NCBI GenBank assembly: GCA_003278065.1
Contig: QCHE01000004.1
Coordinates: forward strand, 1-64,000
DNA: 64,000 bases
Source of the DNA: Pelagibacteraceae bacterium AG-390-O04
Lineage (GTDB): Bacteria; Pseudomonadota; Alphaproteobacteria; Pelagibacterales; Pelagibacteraceae
Reading direction: 5' to 3'
Both the position numbers and the translations under genes were made by a program. Each line of letters opens with the position of its first letter. The stretch's first letter is position 1. The notes below the pieces were generated by a model. It was given only the letters and a program-made list of their open reading frames with translations. It did not search any database and was not told where the DNA came from. Below, piece by piece: positions 31,290 through 41,750 of the stretch.

Positions 31290-31949
31290 TTATTTGTTCT
31301 CTAAATTTTCCTTATTTTCTTGATCTTTTTCACTTTTGTTTTGTTTTTTTTTAGACACACCAACAAGCGAAGGTCTCAATAATCTGTCTTTTATTGTAAA
31401 TCCTTTTTGTACTTCTTGAATTATTGTTCCAGGTTCCTTTTCATCATCTTCGATTTCAATCATAGCCTGATGATAGTTAGGATCCAGTTTTTTCCCTAAA
31501 CAGTTTATTGGCATAATATTATTTTTATTAAAGATAGAAATTAAATCTTTATTAATTATCTCTAAATGGTCTAATATTTTTTTAAGTGCTTCAGATTCTT
31601 TTAAGCTTTCATCATTTTCTAAAACTTGTTTTGATCTCCCAAGATTATCTATCAAATTCAAAGCTTCTTTAGCAAAGGAAAATCCACCATATTCAAATGC
31701 GTCTTGTTTTTCCTTTTCAAAACGTCTTCTTTGATTCTCCATCTCAGCAAAAGTTCTAGCCAATTTATCTTCTAGCTCTAAAATTTTGTCCTCAGGAGTT
31801 AAATTATTTTTATCTTCTATCTCTTCATTATTATTCTGAGAGCCTAAATTATCTTTAGTCTCTTTTTCATTAAGATTTTCATCATTAACTTTATCTTTAA
31901 TCTCAGAGTCCATATTATTTTGAGGGTTTTGTTCTTGTTCTTTCGTCAT
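31290..31949 (-). CDS. grpE: Nucleotide exchange factor GrpE
   Basis: AEMENQRRRFEKEKQDAFEYGGFSFAKEAL...NPNYHQAMIEIEDDE. Confidence 0.95.
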   Translation of the reverse strand: MTKEQEQNPQNNMDSEIKDKVNDENLNEKETKDNLGSQNNNEEIEDKNNLTPEDKILELEDKLARTFAEMENQRRRFEKEKQDAFEYGGFSFAKEALNLIDNLGRSKQVLENDESLKESEALKKILDHLEIINKDLISIFNKNNIMPINCLGKKLDPNYHQAMIEIEDDEKEPGTIIQEVQKGFTIKDRLLRPSLVGVSKKKQNKSEKDQENKENLENK

Positions 31950-31991
31950 AGAGACATATATGGTAAGAAATTTGAAAATTACGAGATCTTT

Positions 31992-32588
31992 GTGAAAAAA
32001 ATTAATTATCTTTTAATAGGAACTAATAACGATGGAAAATTAAGAGAAATTAGAAGTTTATTGCCAAAAAACATTAAAACACGATCGGTAAAATATTATC
32101 GATTAAATAGTCCACCTGAAAATGGAAGTTCTTTTAAAGAAAATTCTTTAATTAAATCTAAATTTTTTTCTAAAAAAACAAATTTACCGTGTCTAGCAGA
32201 TGATTCGGGATTAGAGATAGATATTTTGAATAAAAAACCAGGAATTTTTTCAGCTAGGTGGGGTGGTAAAAAGGGGAATTTTAACAAGGCAATTAAAAAA
32301 GTTTTTAGAGAATTAAATAAAAAAGACAAAAATTGGAGAAAAAAAAAAATTAAGGCTAGGTTTATTTGTGCACTTTCAATTAGTTTTTTAAATAAAAAAA
32401 TTACTTGTGTTCAAGGAAAAGTAGAGGGTACCATCTCCTCTGAAGCAATTGGTAAAAATGGTTTTGGCTATGATCCAATATTTATTCCTGACAACGAAAA
32501 AAAAACTTTTGGAGAAATGAATCCTTCAAAAAAATATAAAATTGATCATCGCTCTAAAGCATTCAAAAAGATCAAAAAATTTCTTTAA
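31992..32588 (+). CDS. rdgB: RdgB/HAM1 non-canonical purine NTP pyrophosphatase
   Basis: YLLIGTNNDGKLREIRSLL, LADDSGLEIDIL, GFGYDPIFIP, ALSISFL. In-frame GTG start at 31992 preferred over ATG at 31920, which overlaps grpE. Confidence 0.93.
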   Translation: MKKINYLLIGTNNDGKLREIRSLLPKNIKTRSVKYYRLNSPPENGSSFKENSLIKSKFFSKKTNLPCLADDSGLEIDILNKKPGIFSARWGGKKGNFNKAIKKVFRELNKKDKNWRKKKIKARFICALSISFLNKKITCVQGKVEGTISSEAIGKNGFGYDPIFIPDNEKKTFGEMNPSKKYKIDHRSKAFKKIKKFL

Positions 32589-33726
32589 GATTTCCTTGTT
32601 CAACTTTATAAAAATTTAATCTGTGATTAATATTATTATTTTCTATGTCAAAAATTCCAATTTTCCCTTTAAATGAATTTTTTGATTTAAAAATTTTATT
32701 TATCTCTGAAAGATCATTTTTAAGAGTTAAATAATAGATTAAACCAATTAAGTCATAACTCAATAATGAAATATGGTTTGGTTTAATATTAAATTCTTTA
32801 AAAAATTTTTTTTCAAAGTTTTCTAAATTTTTTTTATTAATTGATGGATAATATATTGGTTGTGAGCTAGTTTCATTTAATAAGCTTTCATCAAACCATT
32901 GATTGAAAGTAATAAAATATTTATTTTTTGGAGATACATCTGTATAAATTAATGAAGTAATAACACTCTTAAGACTTTCATCAAAATCAGCCACAACCAA
33001 TGAGTCGAAATTGAGACCTCCTAAAGTATATCTCTTTTTTAACGACTCAATTTTTTTTTCTTTGTTAACCTCGTCTGAATTTTCTAATCTTGTTATTTCA
33101 TCAAATAAGTTTTGTTTTCTTATTTCATAATTTGTTATTTTTTCTATTTGTTTTGTCAGTTTTGTCGGTTCAATATCGTAATAGTGTTCTTTAAAAATTT
33201 TAATTTTTGATTTTTTTATTCCTTTTTTAATTTCTAAGTCATAGTTTAAATTTGGTATTAAAAAGATTGTTTTCTTTATTTTTTCTAATTCAATAAATTT
33301 TTGAATTGTTTTTAGTTGTGATGTAGAATTAATACCTGTGCTAATAACATTTTTAGGAAGATCTAAAGTTTTGTTAGTTAGAGATAAAAATGTTAGATTA
33401 TTAATTTCGTTAAGATAAATAATATTATCATAAAAAACTGGCCCTATTACTAAATTTATACCCATTTCACTAAGTTCAATAGCAGAACGAAGAGTTTTAT
33501 TTGGATCAGATTCAGTATCTTTTGGATAAATCTCAATTTTATCAGAATTAATATCTCTTAATGCCAATTTAGTTGCTTTAACAATTTGTTTTCCCAGCTT
33601 AATATTTTCTCCTGATAATGGAACTAATAAACCAATTTTAATTTTATTCTCCTCAGAAAAAGATTGTTTATGACTAAAAAAAAAATTTAGAAATATTAAA
33701 AAAAGAATTGTAAAAAGTTTATTCAT
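32572..33726 (-). CDS. Periplasmic binding-protein-like (LpoA/LppC-type penicillin-binding protein activator candidate)
   Basis: Signal peptide, KIGLLVPLSGENIKLGKQIVKATKLAL...; divergent from rsmI, the common LppC-rsmI arrangement. Confidence 0.75.
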   Translation of the reverse strand: MNKLFTILFLIFLNFFFSHKQSFSEENKIKIGLLVPLSGENIKLGKQIVKATKLALRDINSDKIEIYPKDTESDPNKTLRSAIELSEMGINLVIGPVFYDNIIYLNEINNLTFLSLTNKTLDLPKNVISTGINSTSQLKTIQKFIELEKIKKTIFLIPNLNYDLEIKKGIKKSKIKIFKEHYYDIEPTKLTKQIEKITNYEIRKQNLFDEITRLENSDEVNKEKKIESLKKRYTLGGLNFDSLVVADFDESLKSVITSLIYTDVSPKNKYFITFNQWFDESLLNETSSQPIYYPSINKKNLENFEKKFFKEFNIKPNHISLLSYDLIGLIYYLTLKNDLSEINKIFKSKNSFKGKIGIFDIENNNINHRLNFYKVEQGNLKEIF

Positions 33727-33760
33727 TTAATGCTACTATAACATTAATACTGTTAAAATT

Positions 33761-34612
33761 ATGGTAAACTTAAAAAATGAAATTAAAAAAGGGTTATATT
33801 TAGTACCAACTCCAATAGGAAATTTGGGTGATATTACTTTCAGAGCTGTTGAAATACTTAAAAAATCAGATTTTGTACTTTGTGAAGATACTAGAGTTTC
33901 AAAAAATTTATTTAAAAAATTTGATATTAAAACAAGGTTAATTTCAAATCATAAATTTAATGAAGTTAAAAATTTATCAAAAATTATTGATTTTCTAAAA
34001 AATGACAAAATAATTTCTTTAATATCTGACGCAGGTACACCTGGAATTTCAGACCCAGGATCAATTTTAATTAATGAGTGTCTGAAAGAAAATATCAATA
34101 TTACACCCTTACCTGGTCCATCTGCAGTAACAACTGCGATGTCAGTTTGTGGTTTTTCTGAGAAATATTTTTTTTATGGTTTTTTCCCTGAAAAGGAAAA
34201 AATAATAAAAGATAACTTATCTTTATTGTCTGAATTAAATTATAGTTTAGTTTTCTTTGTTTCTCCAAAAAAAATAAATAAATCGATACCATATATAAAG
34301 AAGTATTTTAGTGACAGAAAAATTCTAATTTGTAGAGAAATATCAAAAATATATGAGGAATACCTAAGATGTGATATTAATGATCTACCACTATTTAATA
34401 AAGAGCTTAAAGGTGAATTAACTGTTGTTATTTCAGAAAAAAAAATCACCAAAAAAATCTCACATATCTTGAGTGAATCAGATAAAACAAATATAAAAAT
34501 AATGATTAACAAATTAAGCACAAAAGAAATTACAAATTTAATTAGTAAAAACAGCAATGTTTCAAAAAAAGAAATTTATAATTACTGTCTTAAATTAAAA
34601 AATGAGAATTAA
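33761..34612 (+). CDS. rsmI: 16S rRNA (cytidine1402-2'-O)-methyltransferase RsmI
   Basis: GLYLVPTPIGNLGDITFRAVEIL, CEDTRVSKNLF, SDAGTPGISDPG, PLPGPSAVTTAMS. Confidence 0.96.
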   Translation: MVNLKNEIKKGLYLVPTPIGNLGDITFRAVEILKKSDFVLCEDTRVSKNLFKKFDIKTRLISNHKFNEVKNLSKIIDFLKNDKIISLISDAGTPGISDPGSILINECLKENINITPLPGPSAVTTAMSVCGFSEKYFFYGFFPEKEKIIKDNLSLLSELNYSLVFFVSPKKINKSIPYIKKYFSDRKILICREISKIYEEYLRCDINDLPLFNKELKGELTVVISEKKITKKISHILSESDKTNIKIMINKLSTKEITNLISKNSNVSKKEIYNYCLKLKNEN

Positions 34613-35195
34613 ATTATTATCTTTTCTATTCGCTTTTCTTATAATATCGGGATGTGTGGGTGTATCCTCTAAAGGTATATTTGGAACTGGCGTTAGTGTT
34701 GCAACTGATCCTAGATCTGTCGGGACTCAAATAGATGATTCAATTATGCAAAAAAATTTATCAGCAAGAACTGTTTTATTAGATAAAAAGTATTTGTTAT
34801 CTGTAAAATCAAAAGTACTTGATGGGAGAATTTTTTTGACAGGTAAAGTAGATAATCCTGAGGAAAAACTGAAACTTACTAAACTTGCATGGGAAACAGT
34901 TGGAGTCAGGTCTGTAAGAAATGATATTAAAATTAAAGAACAATTTAATTTTCAACAATCTGCTAAAGATATTTTAATCACTTCACAATTAAGAACTGCT
35001 TTAATTTTAAATAAAAACATAAAAGCTGCAAATTATCAAATTGATACATATAAAAAAAAAATTTATATCTACGGTATTGCAACTACATCTGATGAAAAAG
35101 ATTTAGTTTTAAAAGAGGCTAGAGAAATATTAGATGTGAAAAATGTGATAGCAAGCATAATACTTGTTGATGATCTTAGAATAAAAAAAAACTAA
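34602..35195 (+). CDS. BON-domain outer-membrane lipoprotein (DolP/YraP-like)
   Basis: Lipobox LIISGCVG; two BON repeats (GRIFLTGKVDNPEEK..., KIYIYGIATTSDEKD...). Confidence 0.85.
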   Translation: MRIKLLSFLFAFLIISGCVGVSSKGIFGTGVSVATDPRSVGTQIDDSIMQKNLSARTVLLDKKYLLSVKSKVLDGRIFLTGKVDNPEEKLKLTKLAWETVGVRSVRNDIKIKEQFNFQQSAKDILITSQLRTALILNKNIKAANYQIDTYKKKIYIYGIATTSDEKDLVLKEAREILDVKNVIASIILVDDLRIKKN

Positions 35196-35196
35196 A

Positions 35197-37479
35197 TTAT
35201 TTATCATATTTAATAACATCAGCAGAATAAGCAGCAATAGAAGCAAGGTTTAATATTTCAGAAGTGGAAGTTCTTAAAGGTGCAATTTCTATTGGTAGCC
35301 CCAAACCAATTAATAATGGTCCTATAACTTTTGCTCTACTCATAGACTTTATCATTTTGTAAGAAATAGCAGCACTATGCTGACTTGGCATGATCAATAC
35401 ATTTGAGTTACCTACAATTTCTGAAAAAGGATATAGTTCTTTATAAATTTCTTCTAATGCAACATCGGGCTGCATTTCTCCATCAAATTTAAAATTAACT
35501 TTACTTTGCTTTAAAATTTCTACTGCATCACTCAATCTTTTTGTTCTGTCAGTTGCTGGTTGACCAAAAGTTGAGTGTGATAAAAAGGCGATTTTTGGAT
35601 CGATCCCAAAAAGTCTTACAACTCTTGCAGCAGATTTTGCCATCTCAGCTAACTGTTTTGCATCTGGATATTCTATTACTGAAGTATCACATATAAAAAT
35701 GGTCTTACCTCTATTTACCACTAAATTTAGACCGAACATGATTTCTCCAGGCCTTGAGTCAACTACTTGAGAAATTTTTTCAAGAGAAGAAGAGTATCTT
35801 CTTGTATTTCCAGTTACCATTGCGTCAGCATCTTTACAAGCAACCATACAAGATGCCCAAATTACTCTATCATTTCTTATAAGTCTATCGCAGTCCCTTT
35901 CTAACATTCCTTTTTCTCTTTGAAGTTTTTTGAATAAATATTTTACGTATTTTTCTCTCTTAGCAGTATCTTTTGAGTTTACTATTTCAATATCAAAGTT
36001 TTCATTGTAACCAATTTTTTTTATTTGATCTTTTATTAGTTCTTCTTTTCCAATTAAAATTGGTATTCCTAATTTTGAATTTTTAAAAGCTATTGCTGCT
36101 TTAAGCATATTTTCATCTTCACCATCAGCAAAGACAACTTTTTTTTGTTTTTTCTTAATATAGTTGTTAACACCTTGCATAATAGTTACTGTTGGATCCA
36201 ATCTTTGTTTAAGTTGATCTTTGTAAGCATCAAAATCTTTAATATTTATTCTTGCTACTCCAGTATCCATTGCCGCTTTTGCGACTGCAGTTGGAATTAC
36301 ACTAATTAATCTCGGATCAAATGTTGATGGAATTATATACTCTTTTCCATAATGTGGTCTTTCACCTCCCATCGCTGCAACAACTTCATCCGGTACATCC
36401 TCTTTTGCTAAATTTGCAATTGCATGTGCTGCAGCAACTTTCATTTCTTCATTAATTGTTTTTGATCTCACATCCAAGGCACCTCTAAAAATATATGGGA
36501 AACCTATTAAATTATTCACTTGATTTGGATAATCTGATCTTCCAGTTGCTATAATTGCATCATCTCTCACTTCCTCAATTTCCTCTGGCGTGATCTCTGG
36601 ATCTGGGTTTGCGCAAGCAAATATGATTGGATTCTTGGCCATTCTTTTAACCATATCTTTTGTAAGAGCACCTTTTGCAGATAAACCTAAAAATACATCT
36701 GCATTTTTTATAGCATCATTTAATGTTCGATCTTTTGTGTCGATTGCATGACTTGATTTCCATTGGTTTAAATTATCTCTTCCTCTAAAAATTACACCCG
36801 TTCTATCTACCATAGTTATATTCTTTTGAGGAACACCACTTTTTTTAAAAAGATTAGTACAAGCCATTGCAGATGCTCCTGCTCCATTTACAACAATTTT
36901 TATTTTATCAATTTTTTTTTTGCTTATATCCAAGGCATTTATTAAAGCTGCTGTTGTGATAATAGCTGTTCCATGTTGGTCATCATGAAAAACTGGTATA
37001 TCTAATATCTCTTTAAGCTTTTCTTCTATAATAAAACAATCTGGAGCAGCAATATCTTCAAGATTTATACCACCAAAACTTGGTGCAAAATTTTTTATAC
37101 TATTTACAATTTCATTAGGATCAGCCGAGTCTATTTCTAGATCAATAGAATCAATATCTGCAAATCTTTTAAATAAAACAGCTTTTCCTTCCATTACTGG
37201 TTTTGAAGCTAAAGCGCCTAAATTTCCCATACCTAATATTGCTGACCCATTACTTATAACAGCAACTAAGTTTCCCTTACTTGTATAATCAAAAGCAGCT
37301 TCTGGATTTTCGCTGATAGCTCTTACAGGAGCTGCAACACCAGGAGAATATGCTAAAGCAAGATCTCTTTTAGTAGTCATATTTTTAGAGGAGGAAATTT
37401 CAATCTTGCCAGGTTTTTTATGGCTATGAAATTCTAACGCTTCTTTATCGGTATAATGATCAACTTTTGTTTTTTTCAT
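35197..37479 (-). CDS. maeB: NADP-dependent malic enzyme with C-terminal phosphate acetyltransferase-like domain
   Basis: LALAYSPGVAAPVRAI, FHDDQHGTAIITTAAL, VNGAGASAMACTNLF, then PTA-like domain. Confidence 0.95.
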   Translation of the reverse strand: MKKTKVDHYTDKEALEFHSHKKPGKIEISSSKNMTTKRDLALAYSPGVAAPVRAISENPEAAFDYTSKGNLVAVISNGSAILGMGNLGALASKPVMEGKAVLFKRFADIDSIDLEIDSADPNEIVNSIKNFAPSFGGINLEDIAAPDCFIIEEKLKEILDIPVFHDDQHGTAIITTAALINALDISKKKIDKIKIVVNGAGASAMACTNLFKKSGVPQKNITMVDRTGVIFRGRDNLNQWKSSHAIDTKDRTLNDAIKNADVFLGLSAKGALTKDMVKRMAKNPIIFACANPDPEITPEEIEEVRDDAIIATGRSDYPNQVNNLIGFPYIFRGALDVRSKTINEEMKVAAAHAIANLAKEDVPDEVVAAMGGERPHYGKEYIIPSTFDPRLISVIPTAVAKAAMDTGVARINIKDFDAYKDQLKQRLDPTVTIMQGVNNYIKKKQKKVVFADGEDENMLKAAIAFKNSKLGIPILIGKEELIKDQIKKIGYNENFDIEIVNSKDTAKREKYVKYLFKKLQREKGMLERDCDRLIRNDRVIWASCMVACKDADAMVTGNTRRYSSSLEKISQVVDSRPGEIMFGLNLVVNRGKTIFICDTSVIEYPDAKQLAEMAKSAARVVRLFGIDPKIAFLSHSTFGQPATDRTKRLSDAVEILKQSKVNFKFDGEMQPDVALEEIYKELYPFSEIVGNSNVLIMPSQHSAAISYKMIKSMSRAKVIGPLLIGLGLPIEIAPLRTSTSEILNLASIAAYSADVIKYDK

Positions 37480-37532
37480 TTTTTATATTAATTAGATGTA
37501 CAAATGGGGTAAAATTAAGACTAATATGATTT

Positions 37533-39064
37533 ATGAATTTAATTAAGTCAACAGGGACTTTTGGATTTTATACTATAATCAGCAGAATACTTGGTTATTT
37601 GAGAGATATCTTAATTGCTATATTTCTTGGTACAAGTTTTATTGCTGATGCATTCTTTGTTGCATTTAGAATTCCAAATACTTTTAGAAGATTATTTGCT
37701 GAAGGAACTTTTAATGCTGCTTTTGTTCCAAGTTATACATCTGAACTTACTAAAGGAAAAATAAAATCAGAAAAATTTGCTGATCAAATTTTTAATCTTT
37801 TGTTTTTAGGTCTATTTTTTCTTGTATTGATAATAGAGATTTTTATGCCAATCTTTGTGAGTTTGATTGCACCTGGGTTTGTTGAAAATGCTGAGAAATT
37901 AGAACTAGCGATATCACTAACTAGATTAACATTTCCATTTTTAATGTTTGTCTGTTTAGCATCTTTTTTTGCAGCTATTTTAAATTCACATAATAAATTT
38001 GCAGCTGCTTCTGCTGCACCAATTATTTTGAATTTAGTGTTAATAGGAATATTACTTTTTGGAAGATTATTAGATGACCAAATTATTTATTATCTTTCTT
38101 ATGGTGTATCTATAGCAGGTTTCTTACAAATTATTTTTTTATATAAATTTGTAAATAAATTTTATTCATTTAAATTTAATTTTAATTTTAAAATAACAAA
38201 ACCAGTCAAAATTTTTTTCAAAAAACTTTTACCAAGTATTTTTTCATCTGGTGTCACTCAAATAAATATATTAGTTGGAACAATAATTGCATCATTTCAG
38301 GCAAGTGCAGTTTCTTATCTTTATTATGCTGATAGAATTTATCAAATAAATCTTGCTTTAGCAGGAATCGCTATTGGAGTTGTTGTTTTGCCTCAATTAT
38401 CAAAATATGTTCAAATGAATAAGAAGAATAAAATTCATTTAATTCAAAATAAAGCTTTGGAGTTAAGTATGTTTTTAAGCATACCTGCTACTGTAGCTTT
38501 AATAATTGGTTCAAGTGAAATAGTTTCTGCTCTTTTTGGTTATGGATCCTTTGATGAAGTTTCAGTTAAAAATTCAGCTAAAGCACTTTATTTTTTCTCA
38601 CTTGGCCTACCCGCATTTGCTTTAATAAAAGTTTTTTCAAGTTTTTTCTTTGCTAATCACGATACTAAGACTCCGTTTTATATCTCTTTAATTTCTGTAA
38701 TTTTAAATATAGTTATTAGTCTTGGTTTTTTTAGAGATATTGGATTTATAATAATTCCAATAGCAACATCTATTTCATCTTGGTTTAACTCTATAATTTT
38801 GTTTATATATTTAAGTAATAAAAAATTATTTTCATTCAATAAAATTTTTATAAAAAATTTTTTTTAAAATTATTTTTTTCATCAATTTTAATGGGTTTAG
38901 TCTTTAAATATCTCCTTTCTTTTTTTGGGAATCAATTAATTTATGATTATGAATTTAAATTATTTTACTTAATTTTAGTGGTAATATTTGCATTAATTTT
39001 ATATTTGTTGATATCATTTTTGATCAATGCTTTTAATTCTAAAGATCTTAAATTAAAGTATTAA
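37533..39064 (+). CDS. murJ: Lipid II flippase MurJ; frame broken by apparent -1 in a T8 tract at 38858-38865
   Basis: [54 protein letters not shown]. Listed ORF stops at FIKNFF*. The next frame continues [66 protein letters not shown], the missing terminal TM helices. Confidence 0.9.
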
Positions 39065-39066
39065 TT

Positions 39067-40068
39067 ATGGGAAAAAAAATATTTTCGGGTGTTCAACCTA
39101 CCGGTAATCTCCATCTTGGTAATTATTTAGGAGCGATAAAAAATTTTGTAGAATTGAACAATGATCAAGAAAATGATTGTATATTTTGTGTTGTAGATCT
39201 TCATGCAATAACAGTAAAACAAGATCCCAAAGAACTTAGAAATAACATTCGTGAAACTGTTGCTACTTTTATAGCGAGTGGGATTGACTCAAAAAAAAGT
39301 ATTATTTTTAATCAATCTACTGTTCCCGCCCATTCCGAAGCTGCATGGATACTCAGCTGTATAGCTAGAATAGGTTGGCTAAATAGAATGACTCAGTTTA
39401 AAGAAAAAGCTGGTAAAGATAAAGAGAAAGCAAGTGTTGGTCTTTATTCTTATCCTGTATTAATGGCCGCTGACATATTATTATATGATGCAAGTCATGT
39501 TCCTGTTGGAGAAGATCAGAAACAACATCTTGAAATTTGTAGAGATATTGCTCAAAAATTTAATAACGATTTTAATGTTGAGAATTTTTTTCATATTCCT
39601 GAACCACTCATTCAAAAAGAATTTTCTAGAATTATGAGTTTGAAAGATGGAACAAAAAAAATGAGTAAATCAGAACTATCTGATTTGAGTCGAATTAATC
39701 TTACAGATGATAAGGATACGATTATAAATAAAATTAAAAAAGCTAAAACTGACTCTTTACCGCTACCTTCAAAAATAGAGGAATTAGATAAAAGACCTGA
39801 GGCTAAAAATTTATTACAGATTTATTCAAGCTTAAATAATTCCAATTTAAAAAAAACTATTGAAACTTTTCAAGGCAAAAATTTTTCAGAATTAAAAGAA
39901 AATCTTTCTCAAATCTTAGTTGAAAAAATTGAACCAATTTCAGTTGAAATTAAAAAATTACTATCAGAAAAGGAATATTTGGACAAAATTCTTTTAGAGG
40001 GGCATAAAAAAGCGAATAGTATTGCGTCTAATAAAGTGAAAAAAATGCATGAAATAATAGGTTTTTAA
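39067..40068 (+). CDS. trpS: Tryptophanyl-tRNA synthetase
   Basis: [29 protein letters not shown]. Confidence 0.97.
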   Translation: MGKKIFSGVQPTGNLHLGNYLGAIKNFVELNNDQENDCIFCVVDLHAITVKQDPKELRNNIRETVATFIASGIDSKKSIIFNQSTVPAHSEAAWILSCIARIGWLNRMTQFKEKAGKDKEKASVGLYSYPVLMAADILLYDASHVPVGEDQKQHLEICRDIAQKFNNDFNVENFFHIPEPLIQKEFSRIMSLKDGTKKMSKSELSDLSRINLTDDKDTIINKIKKAKTDSLPLPSKIEELDKRPEAKNLLQIYSSLNNSNLKKTIETFQGKNFSELKENLSQILVEKIEPISVEIKKLLSEKEYLDKILLEGHKKANSIASNKVKKMHEIIGF

Positions 40069-40120
40069 TTTATTAATTTTAACAAGTTTAAATTTTTAAA
40101 TAATTGATTATATAGATTAT

Positions 40121-40663
40121 ATGTTTGTTCAAACTGAAATTACACCTAATCCTAATTCATTAAAATTTTTGCCAGGTAAAATTGTATCTAATAATGGCTC
40201 ATATGAAATCACCAAAAAAGATAATATTAAAAATGAACTAGTAAGAAATATCATGTCAATTAATGGTGTTGAGGGTATTTTTTTAAGTAAAGATTTTATA
40301 TCAGTTAATAAATATGATGATACTTCCTGGGATGAAATCAAGCATATTGTTATTTCCTTTATAAATGATTTTTATTCCAACGGAAGAGATTTTGTTATTG
40401 ATAAGAGTCTAGAAGAAGAAAATGAAAATTTAGGTGAAATAGAAAAAAAGATTGTTCAATTACTTGACCAAAAAATAAGACCTGCGGTAGCAAAAGATGG
40501 TGGCGATATAAGATTTAAAGAATTTAAAGATGGAGTTGTTAAAGTTCAACTTCAAGGTAGTTGTTCAGGGTGTCCTAGTTCAACTATGACATTAAAGCAA
40601 GGAGTTCAAAATCTTTTATGTCATTATTTACCTGAAGTAAAAGAAGTTGAGGAAGTTCAATAG
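40121..40663 (+). CDS. NifU/Nfu-family Fe-S scaffold protein
   Basis: Nfu N-terminal domain (TPNPNSLKFLPG) plus NifU C-terminal domain (RPAVAKDGGDIRFKEF...LQGSCSGCPSSTMTLKQGVQNLL). Confidence 0.95.
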   Translation: MFVQTEITPNPNSLKFLPGKIVSNNGSYEITKKDNIKNELVRNIMSINGVEGIFLSKDFISVNKYDDTSWDEIKHIVISFINDFYSNGRDFVIDKSLEEENENLGEIEKKIVQLLDQKIRPAVAKDGGDIRFKEFKDGVVKVQLQGSCSGCPSSTMTLKQGVQNLLCHYLPEVKEVEEVQ

Positions 40664-41750
40664 ATGCATAAATATATAAAGAAAAGAAATATTAGAGTAT
40701 TTAAAGTAATAAATGATAATAATTTAGGATCAATTGCTCGAGCGTTTTTGAGTAGTTTAATAGTAATTTTCTTTTTTTTTCTCTTTACCTATTATGATTA
40801 ATTTTACGAACGATAGAATATTAAATACAAATGAATTTAGAAATAATTCAAAAATAATTTTAGCATATACACTAGATAAAAAGAATAATGGAAATCTAAG
40901 TGATAATGAAATTTATGATGAAAGCGACTTATTAGTTGATATTTATAGTCTAAATGAACAAGAAACTGATACTGTACGTTTAGATGCATCTACAATAAAA
41001 CAATTGTACGAGGATACAAACTACAAGCTAGATGATATAAGAAAAAATAAGTTGGTAAAACCAGTGGCTTTAACTCTATTACCAAGAGAAATTAAGTTAA
41101 TTGAAAATACAAAGAAAAGAAAAGAATTATTTATCCAAATTATATTACCATTAATACTACAAGAAAATAATAATATACGGTTAGATAGAAAAAGACTGTT
41201 TAGTATTATAAATAAAAATAATAATACAAATTTAGAAAGAAAATGGTTGGATAAGAAGTATAAACAATATGGAATACCCTCTAAAGATTTATCTAAATTA
41301 AAAATGAGAATGGACGAGGTTCCAGTGTCATTAGCACTGGCTCAAGCAGCAAAAGAGACAGGTTGGGGCACATCAAGATTTGCACAGGAGGGAAATGCAC
41401 TTTTTGGACAGTGGACCTGGTCTGGAGAGGGTTTAAAACCAAAGGCTGCAGAAAAAGATGAGGGTCATAAAGTAATGAAGTTTAATATATTGCAGGCTTC
41501 AGTCAGAGCTTATCAGAGAAATTTAAATACACATTCTTCATATAAAGGTTTTAGACTTGCTAGAGCTCAATTAAGAGATGCCGGAAAATCTTTGGATAGT
41601 ATTATTCTTTCTGAATATCTAGATGAATATGCAGAAACAGGAAAACAATATGTTGAAGTTTTACAGAAAATTATACAACAAAATAATTTAAAGGATTTTG
41701 ATGATGCAAAATTATTGCCATCAAGTGTTGAGTTAGAAAGTTTAATCTAA
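40664..41750 (+). CDS. Bax-like glucosaminidase-domain protein; frame broken by apparent +1 in a T9 tract at 40772-40780
   Basis: VPVSLALAQAAKETGWGTSRFAQEGNALFGQWTW is a glucosaminidase signature. Upstream frame from 40664 encodes MHKYIKKRNIRVFKVINDNNLGSIARAFLSSLIVIFFF (TM anchor). Deleting one T joins it as FFFFSLPIMINFTNDR. Confidence 0.82.

Noticed and set aside
31920-31991. ATG start of rdgB at 31920 overlapping grpE
   Set aside because: The first 24 residues do not look like RdgB; in-frame GTG at 31992 begins the conserved YLLIGTNNDGKL region.
31950-31991. RpoH promoter for grpE (CTCG...CCATATATG)
   Set aside because: The -35 half deviates from CTTG and spacing is ambiguous; too weak to list as a feature.
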